Shown: positions 12,743 through 24,079, counted from the first letter of the stretch. The stretch: DNA of 64,000 nucleotides from Artemisia argyi (GCA_030686995.1 CM060708.1:187670749-187734748); one strand, 5' to 3'. Translations and numbers: made by a program. The notes: a model not told the origin generated them from the sequence alone.

Positions 12743-13058
12743 GGGGTTGGCAACCCATCACCCACTCTCTCTCTCTCATCATTCACTCCCAACCAATCCC
12801 TTTATATCACAACATTCACCCACTTTTTTCATCACTCACCCATATTTTTGTTGCCATCAGATCACTCACCCATCACTCACCCAAAAAAAGTACAAACAGT
12901 AAAAAAAAACATGTCCCAACATTCACTTTTTTCTTCCATCCCGTGCGTGAAAGTTTCACGTGGGTGAAGCTTAATGTGCGTGATCAAGGTGATGACGGCG
13001 GTGTTCCCGTGCCTCACCCATCCCCTCCCGTGCCTTCAGGAACCCACTGCCAACCCCC
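12743..13058. mobile_element. PIF/Harbinger-like MITE, 316 bp
   Basis: The element starts GGGGTTGGCA and ends TGCCAACCCC(C), a terminal inverted repeat of at least 10 bp. It is flanked by TAA on both sides (12740-12742 and 13059-13061), matching the 3-bp TWA target duplication of PIF/Harbinger transposons. The interior is rich in CACTCACCCA blocks and has no transposase. The 130-codon ORF that spans it runs across the element ends and is judged spurious. Confidence 0.7.
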
Positions 13059-13061
13059 TAA

Positions 13062-13433
13062 GAATTGAGATTTGAGACAATCTCATAATGTATTTAGATG
13101 ATTTAATACTTTTTACTCATATACTTTCCAACTTGGTTATGGGTTCAATAGTATTTTAAACTAATTGAATAGATTTCATTTTATATGAATTTGAACAATT
13201 CAAAAACTTTATGTTTATATTTAGACAAGAAGATATAACCATAATAACTAAATTATTATTGAACACCCACTCATGACTTCAATAATATTTTCAAGCTAAT
13301 TATTATACTTATTTTAAGGCTTTGAACATTTTAAAAATTTTATGTGCATTTCGTGTCTAGAAAACATAAACAAGATAACTAAATCAGTAGTTAATGTTAT
13401 GAAGTAACTTTACTATTACTTGAGATTGATTCT
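13062..13433. other. Spacer with a diverged tandem pair, period about 134 bp
   Basis: No gene is seen. Two related blocks start near 13144 (TTCAATAGTATTTTAAACTA) and 13278 (TTCAATAATATTTTCAAGCT) and stay alignable for about 115 bp, including a shared ATAACTAAAT segment. This looks like an old tandem duplication of AT-rich sequence. Confidence 0.4.
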
Positions 13434-13561
13434 TAATTGACAGAAGTACAAGCTCGGTAAAAATCTGTGGGCAACCAAATGGTGGTGGGACGAATAAAAT
13501 AAGTAAGGCTTTCACTCTTATAAAATCTTCTATCACACGATGTCTACTAAGATGGATAACT

Positions 13562-16101
13562 TTTTTGGGTAAAAGGGACCTTCCACCCTGATAAAATATA
13601 TTAACCGATAAAACGTTGAAAGTACAATGGAATGTGGCTGAAGTACCATATTAACCTCAAACAACCGCTTGAACTACCCTAGATCATTTATGACATGCCA
13701 TAAATGAACCACTAGCTACCAACAACTAGAACAACCAAAAAACAACATAAGATGACATGCCAATCTTATGAAAAAACAAAACAAAATAAACTACTACTTC
13801 CCAGCACGTCCTTGAAACTTGAACTCCTTGAATTGTTCTGGTAAGTCGTTTACTTGAGCCGCATACTCATCTGAAAAATAATCATCTCCCAAATAATCAT
13901 TAGGCTCATATACCTCATCCTCATCACTGTCAGAAACAACTACTTCACCCACCTTAGAAAATGGGTTACCCCTCTTCGAAGCAGAAGTACTCGAAGATGG
14001 GATAGTAGACTGCTCCAACGCCTTTTTTGTTGTAGAAGTACTAGAAGATGTGATAGTAGACGACTTAGAATCCTTACTCGGCACCAGCGATTCCATGTTA
14101 CTAATAGGCTGATCTTGTGACCCCTTACCATTGTTAACAAAACCAAGAACATCCTCATCCAACAATGACTCCAAGATACCAAAAGAGTTAGAATACTGTG
14201 GGTCCTTACCAGATTTAACATTTGAAGTAGAAACCTGCTTTAGACCTTTAGGATCTGAATCTTTCTTGGTATCAACCTGATTAGAAGTTGTCGTGACTTT
14301 AGGTCTCCAAAAATTAGCCTTAGGCTTGGAGAGTTTAACCCCTCCAATTGGCTTAGGTTGAGATGTAGAAACCACACTCTTACCTTTATTCTTACGATTC
14401 ATTACCTCTGTGAACCCCTCATTGTTATTAACCACCTGAGTCGATGCATTAGTCACCATATTAGAAACCTTATGAACCACCTCTTTCACTTGTTTTGGAC
14501 ACTCACTAGGTGTGTGACCAAATATCTTACAAACACTGCAATGAGGAGGTGTCCATTCATATTCAACACGAATGATTTCCGTCGAATAACCACTATCATC
14601 AACCAATGGAATAGCCATACTAACTTCCTTTTTCAATTCTGAATTTGAACACACTTTAACCAACGCACGAGCATAACTAATCCGACCCCACGAGTCAACA
14701 CACATAGAAGATGTAAATGAATCCAACATCACCGGTTTCCCCACTTGAGTAGCAATCAAGCTTAAACCAACCTCCGAATAAGCAACTATAGGCACATTAT
14801 GTAATTTAACCCAAACAGGAATCGTAGTTACCTCATTCTTGGTTAGGGGAACATTAAGACACCATTTCCGAAGAATAAGAGGTGAATGACGGATTAACCA
14901 CGGGCCTTGTTGTAGCACCTGCTCCAATCCGTCCTTAGAAGAGAACTTAAATAAGAAAACACCCGCTTCATTCTTCATAATCTTTTGCACACCAAATTTC
15001 TTCCAAGTATTAGTAACATAGTTCTACACAATTAGAAAAAGCTAAAGCTTTTCCTAAGAAGTACCCAACAAGAGTGTTTTCATACCGGCCTAAAACGGGT
15101 TCCATCGCCCCTTTAGGGAGTTTAGTATCATGGTTAGAAACCCGTTCTTCATTAATCATCTGCCTAAAATTCACCTTGCGAGAAGTCCCATTGGCACCGA
15201 GCAAAGAAGCAAGCGATTGCTCCTTTCCATTAACATTACCTTTTCCCTCACTAGTACCACAAGTCGTTAGGGCTGAATAAGATGTTTTAGGACCAGAAGA
15301 CACATTCTTGTCCACTAATGTAGACAAGTTAATATCACCATCATCCACACTCCAATCAGAAATAATAGGACTAGACGTTTCACGTAAAGGCTGATTACTA
15401 CGACCATTAACACTACCATCACCCTTAACTACGTTACCAACCTCTGTATCAGCCCCATTAATGCCATCCTTAACAACTTCAACCTGTGTATTCGCATCAC
15501 TAGCCTCATTCACATACTTATCAGCTACACCTTCCATGTACGATATCTTAGCATCAAAATTTTTCAAAATTGAATTAATATCTTCCACACCCCGGTCAAC
15601 ATGAGTAGTATTACTATTCGTAGTAGTGCTATTTGTAGTAGCAGTTTTATTAGTCGCATCCTTATCCTTATCCATCTCTCTTTAACCCACAAACAACACA
15701 AAACTTCAAACACAACTGAAAGTAAATATCCAGCAGCAGCATGCACGAACAAATCCCAAACATGCACAAAAAACAGTAACAAAACTAAAAACCCTAACTA
15801 TAAAGTTAGGGTTTTGAACTATTAATCTCTAAATTCAACCAGTATCCATTATAAGTCGAATGGTAAAAGGAATTAACGATCAGAAGAACGAATTGAACAA
15901 ATATCACCACCAACCCACAATAATAAATTAGTATGAGTATAAACCACCGTCCCACTATCCTTTATAAAATCAATCAAACAATGTAAAGGTTACCAACATA
16001 TAATATGAGGATTGCTTGACCAATCAGGATGGAGAAGAAGTATAGCACCAAGCAATAGACGACAAGAATAGATATTATGCAGTTAGAATCACACGGATTC
16101 T
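13562..16101 (-). mobile_element. LINE-like (non-LTR) insertion, ORF1 only, 2.54 kb
   Basis: The insertion is bounded by a perfect 14-bp direct repeat, TAAGATGGATAACT, at 13548-13561 and 16102-16115. The same 14 bp occur once at the corresponding intron position of the intact gene (about 528-541), so this is a target-site duplication of target-primed type. On the minus strand the element ends in ACCCAAAAA, a minimal poly(A). It carries an ORF1-like gene with a zinc knuckle, 5' leader sequence (15676-16101) and a 3' tail of about 230 bp, but no endonuclease, reverse transcriptase or RNase H. It is therefore an internally deleted LINE, or a LINE-mobilised ORF1 transcript. Confidence 0.8.
13794..15675 (-). 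pseudogene. LINE ORF1-like nucleic-acid-binding protein, frameshifted
   Basis: Two minus-strand frames make one protein: 15675-15010 (MDKDKDATNKT..., Ser/Asn/Thr-rich N-terminus) and 14990-13794. A one-base shift near 15022 separates them; beyond it the frame reads TNTWKKFGVQKIMKNEAG without a stop. The second part contains the DUF4283-like fold typical of plant L1 ORF1 (FKFSSKDGLEQVLQQGPW, then LRKW and PVWVKLHNVP). It is followed by a CX2CX4HX4C zinc knuckle (CSVCKIFGHTPSEC) and a low-complexity Ser/Thr tail ending in acidic residues (DSDEDEVYEPNDY). The family binds the LINE RNA as a chaperone. One frameshift and no other stops suggest fairly recent decay. Confidence 0.75.
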
Positions 16102-16815
16102 TAAGATGGATAACTCATGATAATATAAAGTGCACATGTTATAGGTATGATCCCACAAGCAAGAGACGCGATGGATGAAACAAATGAAATCCATATGAGC
16201 AGTTCAAGTTTAGGGCCTCAAATAAACAAGTACGGAGGTGTTTATAATCTGTGTGATTTTGTGTTCAGTTGAACACACGAGTTCTTTTCCAGTACATGAT
16301 TTAATAGTAAATTATCTTTACAGGAATTTACAAATAAACGAAGCACTACAGATGCAAATCGAAGTACATCGAAGATTACATGAGCAACTCGAGGTATAAT
16401 CATATGTGACAGTTTCTGTTAACATTGTCAATAAATAGAGGTGGAAATTACGACCCATTTTTTTATGAATGGGTCAAGTTGGTACTTGTTTTACTTCTAG
16501 TGGGTCAAATAATAAATTTTAGCTACAAGTATCGAAACTTGTCAATTTTTTCCAATATATATATATTTAATGTATAAAACCTTATAATTCATTTTATGCA
16601 AAAATATAAAAATTAGACTACTCTTCAAAAACTATAAACTTTCCGAACATACTTGACAAACGAACTGTTTATTAAAAATTTATGACTTTTGAGCAGAATG
16701 TGTTTCGATCAATCCAGCCCGATACGTTTCAACCGGTAGAGTAAATGTCCATTTTGGCCCATTAGCAAGAGTCAACCACCTCCAGTGATAAGGATGTTCA
16801 AATTGTTGTGTTACA

Positions 16816-17172
16816 CTAGTTATAATACCCGCGCACGCGCGGGTTTTTTTTTTTTTTTTTTTTTTTTTAATCATATATTTTTATTTATTAAAAACAAATA
16901 ATTTAATCTTTGTTTTGTTTTATTTATGATGTTTAATTATAGTTTTTAATTATTAAAAATAATTATTTAAAAATTTTAATCCTATGTTTAATTGTATCTT
17001 ATCTATATTTTTTTTATTTATCTTCTACTTGTGTTATGGATAAATATAAAATGTTACCTAATAAGAAAATAATCTTTTTTTTTAATAAAATTATTACTAA
17101 ATAAAGTATGATTTGATTTTTTTGAAATGGAAAAGTCCCCACTTGAGGTTTTATTTTATTATATAAAAAAGA
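16816..17172 (-). mobile_element. Non-autonomous Helitron, 357 bp
   Basis: Read on the minus strand it begins TC (TCTTTTTTATATAA) and ends with a GC-rich hairpin, CCCGCGC-GT-GCGCGGG, eight bases of TATTATAA and CTAG. These are the canonical Helitron 5'-TC, 3' hairpin and CTRR ends. It lies between host A (16815) and T (17173), with no target duplication, as expected for Helitrons. The equivalent intron of the intact gene reads TTACATGTAAAA across 1397/1398, a clean empty site. The interior is AT-rich with a 26-base T run next to the hairpin and no coding capacity. Confidence 0.88.
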
Positions 17173-18076
17173 TGTAAACTTTTAGTGGTAAGGATGTTCT
17201 AAGTTCTAACAGCAACAACACCGAACAAAACAAGAAGACAAATTTTGAAAGTCCAAAACTTAAGTTATCTTTAAATGGACCTTAACAGGTACAAAGACAC
17301 TTACAACTCCAAATAGAAACATAAGGGAAGTACTTACAAGGTAGGTCAAAACTTGGGTACAATGGGACTAGAAGCCGCCAAGGTTCAACTCTCCAAATTG
17401 GTCTCTAAAGTATCTATACAACACCTAAATTATGCATTTTCAATAAAAGACTTATCAAACGGAACTTACCTGCCAACAGATTGTTCAATAGACAGTTGTT
17501 TAACCTACGGTGAAAGTCAACAAATAGATCAAAAAATGAACGGCTTGCACCTGTTAAAGAAGGCGAAATATGAGCCAGAAAATGCTTGTGATTTAAACGC
17601 GAACCTCGATACAAGCATTTGAATCTAACAAATACTAATATATATGCTAATCTCTTAATTGTTATTGTTCATGCTCAATTTGTTCTTAAAAACAAATGTG
17701 ATCTTCCCTACACTTATCTTTTGTAAAATACTTTTATATGTGATTAAGACGAAGTTAAAAACAAAATAAAGCATTTTCACAATTTATTTTATACATGAAC
17801 AATAAACAATTAAGACGAAACATATATACGAAATCAAATAAAAGCAAATAAACAAACAAACAAATAATTAAAAAGACTTGGAAAACTACTTAACAAGTAA
17901 GCTAGAAAAGATAACCAAGATAGAAATCTTATATACATAAACACCAATGAAAAAGAAGCAAATGTTCAAGGGTCATCACACGGCCAATCCTAGTCTATTA
18001 CAAGCCATAAATTGTTTTAAACATACAATCATCAAATAAAATTGTTCAACATCACATCACAAGACAATCATAAAAA

Positions 18077-19277
18077 TCACTGAGGAAGGGGACCATAGCA
18101 GTAGTCATAGTCAGAAGGGAGGTAGCCAGTGTACCCGTAAGGTGGGTAATCCTGCTCACGACCAGGGAAGGGGTCGATCTGGAGATGTGGGTCCAACTGA
18201 TCACATGTGGATAGGTGTTGCATCTGACGCACTGTGTGATCATACATACTGACAAACCTCTCGTCAGTCGTGGTCCTCCATGTATCCATTTGACCCATCC
18301 AGACCCCCTGATGGGCCTGCCAATCTCCCTGCCTCATGTTCCAGTAGACATCCCCAGAACCATCGGCTCTATAATCCCCCTGTTGCTGCTACTGCTGCGG
18401 CTGCTCATCCTCATCATCTTTATAAGTATCATCATCACTGATCGCAGCTGGTCTAACGGCCAACCAAATACAAGGCCCCCTACCATATCCATGATAATCT
18501 CCATCTGTTTAAGCGATCTAGACTTAACAACCCTGCATGGCCCCCCAATACTCAAATACCCCATGATCTCAGGCTTAAGGACCTCGTATGACCGAGCTAA
18601 CCGAGTAATAAACATTCCCCTATATATTTTATCACTCTGCTTCTCCCCAGCTCCCCCATCAAATAACTAGCTACCGTGTATAGGAAGAATAGGTCCAAAT
18701 AGGTGATGCGGTGGGTGGAACTATGACGCCCAGACAAAGAGTAGGTGATGCACCAATGAGTCAATCTGATCCTAGGATCCCTAATCCTAAATGCCCTAGT
18801 GGTTGAGGTGTACACATCATCCCCAATGGTCATCCAAAACATAGTACTCCTCATGTCATTCTTAACAGTTACACCCTCACTCAATCTAGCCATGAATGGG
18901 CCCTGACTGGCCTCATACTGGTTGTAAAGCCCCAACCTCCAACCTACCTCCATAACAGAACAAGACCTAGCCTCACCTCCTAACCTAAAGTGAATCGATG
19001 TGGCACCAACATTACTCCTCGCTACCCCTACATCAAAATGATAAGTAGCTAGCAACTCACGTACCAACTCGTCATAGACGGGCTCATGTATCCTAAACAA
19101 CCTCTCCCACAGAGGGCCCGTAAACTCATCAGTCTGAAAGCTTTCCAGAAAAGCTTCCGCAAGACGGTCATTAGCCAGGAATTCCCAATCAATCACAGCC
19201 CCATGGTCAATTTGGTGGTGGAGCAATTGGTTGTAGCGAAAAGTAGAGGCTTCGTCGTCAAAGACGCCCCAACTCAA
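18077..19277 (-). pseudogene. ATHILA ORF-type protein (retrotransposon accessory ORF), degenerate
   Basis: Three overlapping minus-strand frames (19277-18597, 18615-18334, 18337-18077) make up one protein of about 400 residues with two frameshifts. Segments such as GPLWERLFRIHEPVYDELVR, IHFRLGGEARS and VMEVGWRLGLYNQYEA follow the pattern I associate with the plant retrotransposon ORF-1 (ATHILA) family, where a conserved F(R/K)LGG and a following W.LGLY block recur. The C-terminal part is Gln-, Tyr- and Pro-rich. Function in the element is unknown. Open sequence may extend a little upstream of 19277 (CENHAKTVLSWG). Family call is from memory of the pattern. Confidence 0.6.
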
Positions 19278-20026
19278 TACCGTCTTCGCGTGGTTCTCGC
19301 ATTGGGCTCTTGAAGAACTCCCTCAGTGGTGTCGGGAACACTTGCTCATTTCCTGGAACAAAACAAGAAGGAACGGAATGGATTAAATTATTAACAAAAT
19401 GGTGGTTGAGCATCAGACAACCATGACGCCGTCAGGCTATGCGAGCTGACGCCATCAAGTTCAAAAGATTTTAATCCGTGATTACGAGGGAAAAAATCAA
19501 TACTCAAACTTTAAATCCGTAACCAAACACCCCTTTTCACAGCAAAATGGGCAATTGGCTCAAAGACTATGGTTCAAATTTGTGTTTTTCAAACGCAACA
19601 ATAAACCTTTGATTACTAACTAACTAACTAATGCCTCAATCATTGTTAAAAAAACACTAATTAAAAGGCATTACAAGTCCTAAGCACGAATCAATCCTAG
19701 GGTTTCGAATATTGGAGAATTACGAATTTGATGGATCATATGAACAATTGAATAGAGAATGATGAATGAAAATTACTTATCACGTGGAGATTAGTAAAAA
19801 AAATGGCGAATTGACCTTTGGATATTCGGTGGTTGTGTGTAGGGTGGATATGGTTTGTGGGTTTATGATGAAAGTGATAGATTTGTGGTTATTAGAGTAG
19901 TGCAGACGAGCAGACGCCGTCAGGTGCCCATGTTTTTGTTACTTAGTACAAAATTTCATTTAAACCCTTGTACTTTCAAAAATAGTTTATTTGTATTGTT
20001 AACCTTGATAGCGAAAGTCATTTTAG

Positions 20027-21500
20027 TTAACAATTTCCACCCGGGTCAAACATTTTGTTGCTATCATTGGGTGCGTTTTGATTGTTCAAAGAGTCGGTTA
20101 TTGCCCCATTTGGTTTCCAATCTCCATTTTGGTAAATAATTAACGAGGTAAGAAATCTTTCCCGAGAAGTTTTTGAGATGAGAGTATGCTTGAGCCGAGT
20201 TTCTCGCACACCAAGTTTAAAACCGAAAGACCATTTCCTAACTTCGTGGAGGTTAGGGAGCGTAACTCGCAAGCTTCCAATGAAAATGTTGCATACTTGA
20301 GAATTATTTTTCTCAAAAGGAAGCTTATGGGAATAAATGTAATTCAGTGTTGGATCCACGGGAAGAGGTATCTCATTGTGCCCATCGTTGTTTGTTTCAT
20401 TAGGGATTGAGAGTTCAAAAATCTTTTTGGTTTTCTTGGGCAAAGCTTCTTCCTTACTTTTTTCCTTAATCTTTTATATGAAACCTTCAGCCAGGCCCAT
20501 AAAGATGTTTCGGTTATTCTTCATTTGGGCTTCTAATTGTCGGATCTGTTTCTCCTGGTTGTTCACAAAAGTCAACATTAAGCTTTCGAACTCCCATTGC
20601 CGTAAAAATTCAGGAAACGTCTGTTTACTGACTATATTCACATATCCACAGGGGTTGGCCATGGGCATCTCGGCTCTCATCAATTCCTCAACCTGCCTTG
20701 CAATGTTCTCAAATAATTGTTCTTGGGTTGCATTCATGTAATTTAAAGTCCCTTCCTCCAAGAACATTGGATCCTCCCATTCTTCTTCTTCGTATTATCT
20801 AAGTCCTCAATGACCTCCCAGCACTTATCAATACTAAGCTTGCTTAGTCTACCATTTGCAGTGTAATCTATGGCTTTGCTAGTTTGATGATTTATACCAT
20901 CATAAAAGATTTGGATTTGGAACCAAAGATCGAGGCCATGATGGGGGACTTTGTGGAGTAAGTCCTTGAAACAAGTCCACGCTTCATAAAGAGTTTCACC
21001 TTAACGTTGTTGGAAAATCAAGATGTCATTCCTTAGCTTGGTATTTCTCCCAAGTGGGAAAAATGAGCAAGGAAACGAGAGGTGAGATCATCCCAAGAGG
21101 TGACGAATCCCATGGGTAGACACTCAAGCCATTGACTAGCTTGGTCACATAGAGAGAACTGGAAGAGACGCAATCGTGTCGTCTCTCGAGTGTCAACATC
21201 AAGGTCTATGGAATCAACAATTTTAAGGAAATCCTTGAGTTGTTGGTTTGGATCTTCGGAACGAAGTCCATGGAATGCACATCCACTTTGCACCAACCGG
21301 ATGGTGTCGGATCGCAAGGGAGACACATTGGCTCCTTGGTTGAGCTCAATGGTGTTTCAATAGCCTTGGTGGCTAGGTCGGGAGTAGTCTCCTAAGGTGG
21401 GGCTCTAGGTTGTTCGGGTGGGTTTTGGTGGTTTGGTTGAATGATGAGTTCAAGGATATTATCACCCTCCATGATGGCGGATGACATGGATTACAAACAA
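20027..21500 (-). pseudogene. Athila gag remnant
   Basis: The minus strand from about 21485 carries a gag start (MSSAIMEGDNILELII) soon interrupted by a stop. It continues with the retrotransposon gag core (21326-21033: DFLKIVDSIDLDVDTRE, then FQFSLCDQASQWLECLP and WDDLTSRFLAHF), whose closest match in the window is element B gag. Further fragments follow at 20767-20474 and 20443-20027 in one frame, split by an in-frame stop. The gag core is present twice because of a 561-bp tandem duplication, so the upstream copy (21887-21606) lies in what should be leader sequence. No zinc knuckle or protease follows. Gag packages element RNA in virus-like particles; this copy cannot. Confidence 0.65.
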
Positions 21501-22173
21501 AGACACAACGGAAAAGATAGACTAAAGAAATCTACGAAAAAGAAAATAAAAATATCACTAGATAGGAATCTAGTGAGTAGACCTAAATTAAAATAAAAAT
21601 CAAACCTAAACATGTGGGAAAAATTGAGCGAGGAAACGAGAGGTGAGATCATCCCAAGAGGTGACGAAACCCGCGGGTAGACACTCAAGCCATTGACTAG
21701 CTTGGTCACATAGAGAGAACTGGAAAAGACGCAATCGTGTCATCTCTCGAGTGTCAACATCAAGGTCTATGGAATCAACGATTTTAAGGAAATCCTTGAG
21801 ATGTTGGTTTGGATCTTCAGAACAAAGTCCAAGGAATGTACATCCGCTTTGCACCAACCGGATGGTGTCGGATCGCAATGGAGACACATTGGCTCCTTGG
21901 TTGAGCTCAATGGTGTTTCAATAGCCTTAGTGGCTAGGTCGGGAGTAGTCTCCTAAGGTGGGGCTCTAGGTTGTTCGCGTGGGTTTTGGTGGTTTGGTTG
22001 AACGATGGCTTCAAGGATATTATCACCCTCCATGATGGCGGATGACATGGATTACAAACAAAGACACAATGGAAAAGATAGATTAAAGAAATCTACAAAA
22101 AAGAAAATAAAAATATCACTAGATAGGAATCTAGTGAGTAGACCTAAATTAAAATAAAAATCAAACCTAAACA
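21052..22173. repeat. 561-bp tandem direct duplication inside element A
   Basis: Two adjacent copies, about 21052-21612 and 21613-22173, share leader, gag start and gag core; for example GAAACGAGAGGTGAGATCAT starts near 21072 and again near 21633. The unit length is divisible by three, so the gag core frame is the same in both copies. The copies differ by scattered substitutions. Confidence 0.85.
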
Positions 22174-22180
22174 ATAACTA

Positions 22181-22199
22181 TTCCCTGGCAGCGGCACCA
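22181..22199 (-). promoter_or_regulatory. Primer-binding site of element A
   Basis: On minus the sequence after the LTR end is TGGTGCCGCTGCCAGGGAA, a decayed form of the Athila-group primer site TGGCGCCG..GCC.GGGG also seen at 31179 and 44373. Confidence 0.65.
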
Positions 22200-22205
22200 A
22201 AAACT

Positions 22206-23207
22206 TGATGCGAGGATTGCGGCCTCACAAAAGGTTTTACGTCTCAAGGGATCTTGAGAGATTTTGCAATCCTCCAGGCAGTGTACCTGATCGTTGTAGT
22301 GTAGTATAGGTATGCCCGGATAATTGATCGTTCTCTAGAGGAATAATGTCATTAGGATTTGAAGTGTATGTTAACTAGGTCTAAGGGTGAGGGATGATTC
22401 TTTTTGTGTTTTTTTTATATATTTTATGAAAGCAATTAAAATATCTCGTCTTTAGAAGAGTGAGCGGAATTAGTTGCTAGTCAACTAACCCAAAACTAAT
22501 AATTAAACTAAAAACAAGAAAATAAATAACAATAAAATAAAGGTGGTGTACTTCTTATAGTGAGACAAACGTGTTTACTTAGATTTCACTACTCCCTAGT
22601 TATCTCTTGTTGATTAGTTGAATGTCACAATTGTTTAGTTGAAGGATTGTATTCTTTAATACCAGTCGTGGGGGCGTGTACGTCCTACCCAAACTCTATG
22701 AATATCTATTTCTTCTTATGACGACACGTTTAGTATCCTATCATAGAATCATCAACATCTACTCATGCATTAAATACAATCAATAAAACCGTAGTACACA
22801 TCCGATTACGTTTCTTATGACGTTCAAGCTTGTTACACATAGGAGGTTAGCCAGTTTTCTTAAGCCTAACGCGAGTCAATCAACCAAACAATAAACAACT
22901 AATCAACAATCAATAACTAGGTTTCATTAGATCTAAGCAAACACTAAATAATCTAAGCTAGCATGTTAATTTAAAGAAAAGATAAACAATTAATCAAACA
23001 ACACATAGACATATTGAATGATTAAAGGAAAACTTATCTTCAATTGAACATTGAAGAAAAGAGGGTTTGAAACCCTAAAAAAGCTGTAAAATTTGGACAA
23101 GGGTTTATGTCTCCAATGTTGCACAAAGTTACACACTAATGAAAGAAAACTATATATAGATTTACATAGGTGACGGCGTCAAGTTATGAGTTCTAATGTG
23201 ATGTGCT
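22206..23207 (-). repeat. Partial 5' LTR of element A
   Basis: It begins on plus with TGATGCGAGG (the LTR 3' end in the element's own direction, ...CA) and is related to the B and C LTRs. Shared blocks include CAGTGTACCTGATCGTTGTAG, the GAATCATCC region and the tail near 23120. A TATA-like TATATATA on minus at 23151-23158 with a TGACGGCGTCA dyad at 23171-23181 marks its promoter. Similarity stops just after the dyad, so the upstream U3 is missing. Confidence 0.7.
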
Positions 23208-23519
23208 ATGTCGCTGTAGAATGTCCTTACTCAAGTTTTAAATTTATAATAGCCGACTTATCCTATAGCACACACTAACGAGTAGTGTACCCGATCAATG
23301 TAGCCTAGTTGGTAAGTAGAGTGTCGATCACTAAGAGTGGAACATTAATAACTAGTATGTTTATCAGTATTTTAATATCTAAGTTAGCTTCACAATTTAA
23401 TCTAACGCAGGGGGTTTTCAGTCTAAGAGACTGGCACGATTTGGTTTGATTAAACTAAATTAAAAACTATTGAGTAGAATACAGCGAATGGCGAACACGT
23501 ACACAGATAGATAACATAA
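23208..23519. repeat. Fragment of another Athila-like LTR
   Basis: This stretch has a block, AGTGTACCCGATCAATGTAG near 23285, that parallels AGTGTACCTGATCGTTGTAG in the other LTRs, followed by AT-rich sequence. No LTR ends are preserved. It is bounded on the right by the copia 5' LTR. Confidence 0.4.
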
Positions 23520-24065
23520 TGTTGGGATATAAAGATCAAGGTACTTCTGTAGTTCAAAGTACTGCTGTGTCAAAGTGCTGCTTAAAGATCAAAGTCAAAC
23601 ATGGTCAAAGTACTGCTACATATTGAAGATTATTCAAAGTACTTCGAAGAGAATAAGGACTTAAGTGCAATATTGATTAAAGGATTATTATGTAATATTG
23701 TATGAATATTCTAGAATTAGTTAGGGATAATTACTTATCGTTCAAGTATTGTAAACCGACTTAAGGATATCCTTGTATCTATAAAAGGAGCCTTAAGAGG
23801 TATTAGTCGTAATGAGTTTTACGTGTTAAAAATACAAGTTAGAGAAGTCGATATTAGTCAAGTTAGGGATTGTTAGTGAATCTGTGTAATCAAGCAGGTT
23901 CAAGTTTGGTTTAATATAAAAGTTCTTCTTAAGCTTTGTGTTAGTAGATTCCGCATACTTTACAAGGTCAATACAGTGTTTCATTATTAATAGTGTTGAG
24001 TTTACTCAATATTGTTAAACTTTACAAGCTACAAAGTAGTTTGGTCAGAGTATATCGATCCAACA
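23520..24065 (+). repeat. Copia 5' LTR, 546 bp
   Basis: It starts TGTTGG and ends CCAACA, the perfect short inverted repeat expected of copia LTRs, and the initiator-Met primer site begins two bases later. It contains a TATA box at 23780 and several copies of a CAAAGTACTGC motif (23555, 23606 and variants). Confidence 0.88.
23780..23786 (+). promoter_or_regulatory. TATA box of the copia LTR
   Basis: TATAAAA in the middle of the LTR, preceded by CCTTGTATC; transcription would start about 30 bp downstream, giving U3 of about 290 bp. Confidence 0.65.
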
Positions 24066-24067
24066 AG

Positions 24068-24079
24068 TGGTATCAGAGC
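24068..24079 (+). promoter_or_regulatory. Primer-binding site (initiator Met tRNA)
   Basis: TGGTATCAGAGC, complementary to the 3' end of plant initiator-Met tRNA, sits two bases after the LTR, as in most plant copia elements. Confidence 0.9.

Larger units (their letters stand above)
13434..17597 (+). pseudogene. Truncated, disrupted duplicate of the MYB-CC gene
   Basis: This is a second copy of the gene at 79-2057, starting just before the exon at 423. Equivalent exons are 13444-13502, 16145-16229, 16324-16393 and 17289 to about 17597. It is broken in several ways: a 2-bp deletion in the first exon (AATCTGTGGG for AATCTATGTGGG), an in-frame TAA in the last exon where the intact gene reads GCA CAA GGG, and a deletion of about 30-35 bp at 17341. 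The reading frame is lost after DLNAN, where Athila-like sequence begins. The exon for ATPKSVLK is absent. A LINE-like element (13562-16101) sits in its first intron and a Helitron (16816-17172) in its last intron. LHEQLE is still readable. It cannot make a MYB-CC protein. Confidence 0.88.
17598..23207 (-). mobile_element. Athila-type Ty3 element A, truncated at both ends, pol missing
   Basis: Read on minus: partial 5' LTR (23207-22206), primer site (22199-22181), gag remnants (21960-20027), a non-coding stretch (20026-19278, AT-rich, with one TGACGCCGTCA at 19424), an ATHILA-type ORF (19277-18077) and a 3' region (18076-17598). The 3' region matches that of elements B and C (GATACAAGCATTTG, then CCCTACACTTATCTTTTG). 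Protease, reverse transcriptase, RNase H and integrase are absent, and there is no 3' LTR: the element stops abruptly inside the MYB-CC pseudogene with no recognisable LTR end. It is therefore a deletion derivative, not a clean insertion. Confidence 0.75.

Noticed and set aside
12676..13068. 130-codon plus-strand ORF
   Set aside because: It runs across both ends of the Harbinger-like MITE and has low-complexity Ser/His/Pro content.
16680..16874. Minus-strand ORF starting with a Lys run
   Set aside because: The Lys run is the Helitron T tract and the rest spans the Helitron end and intron sequence.
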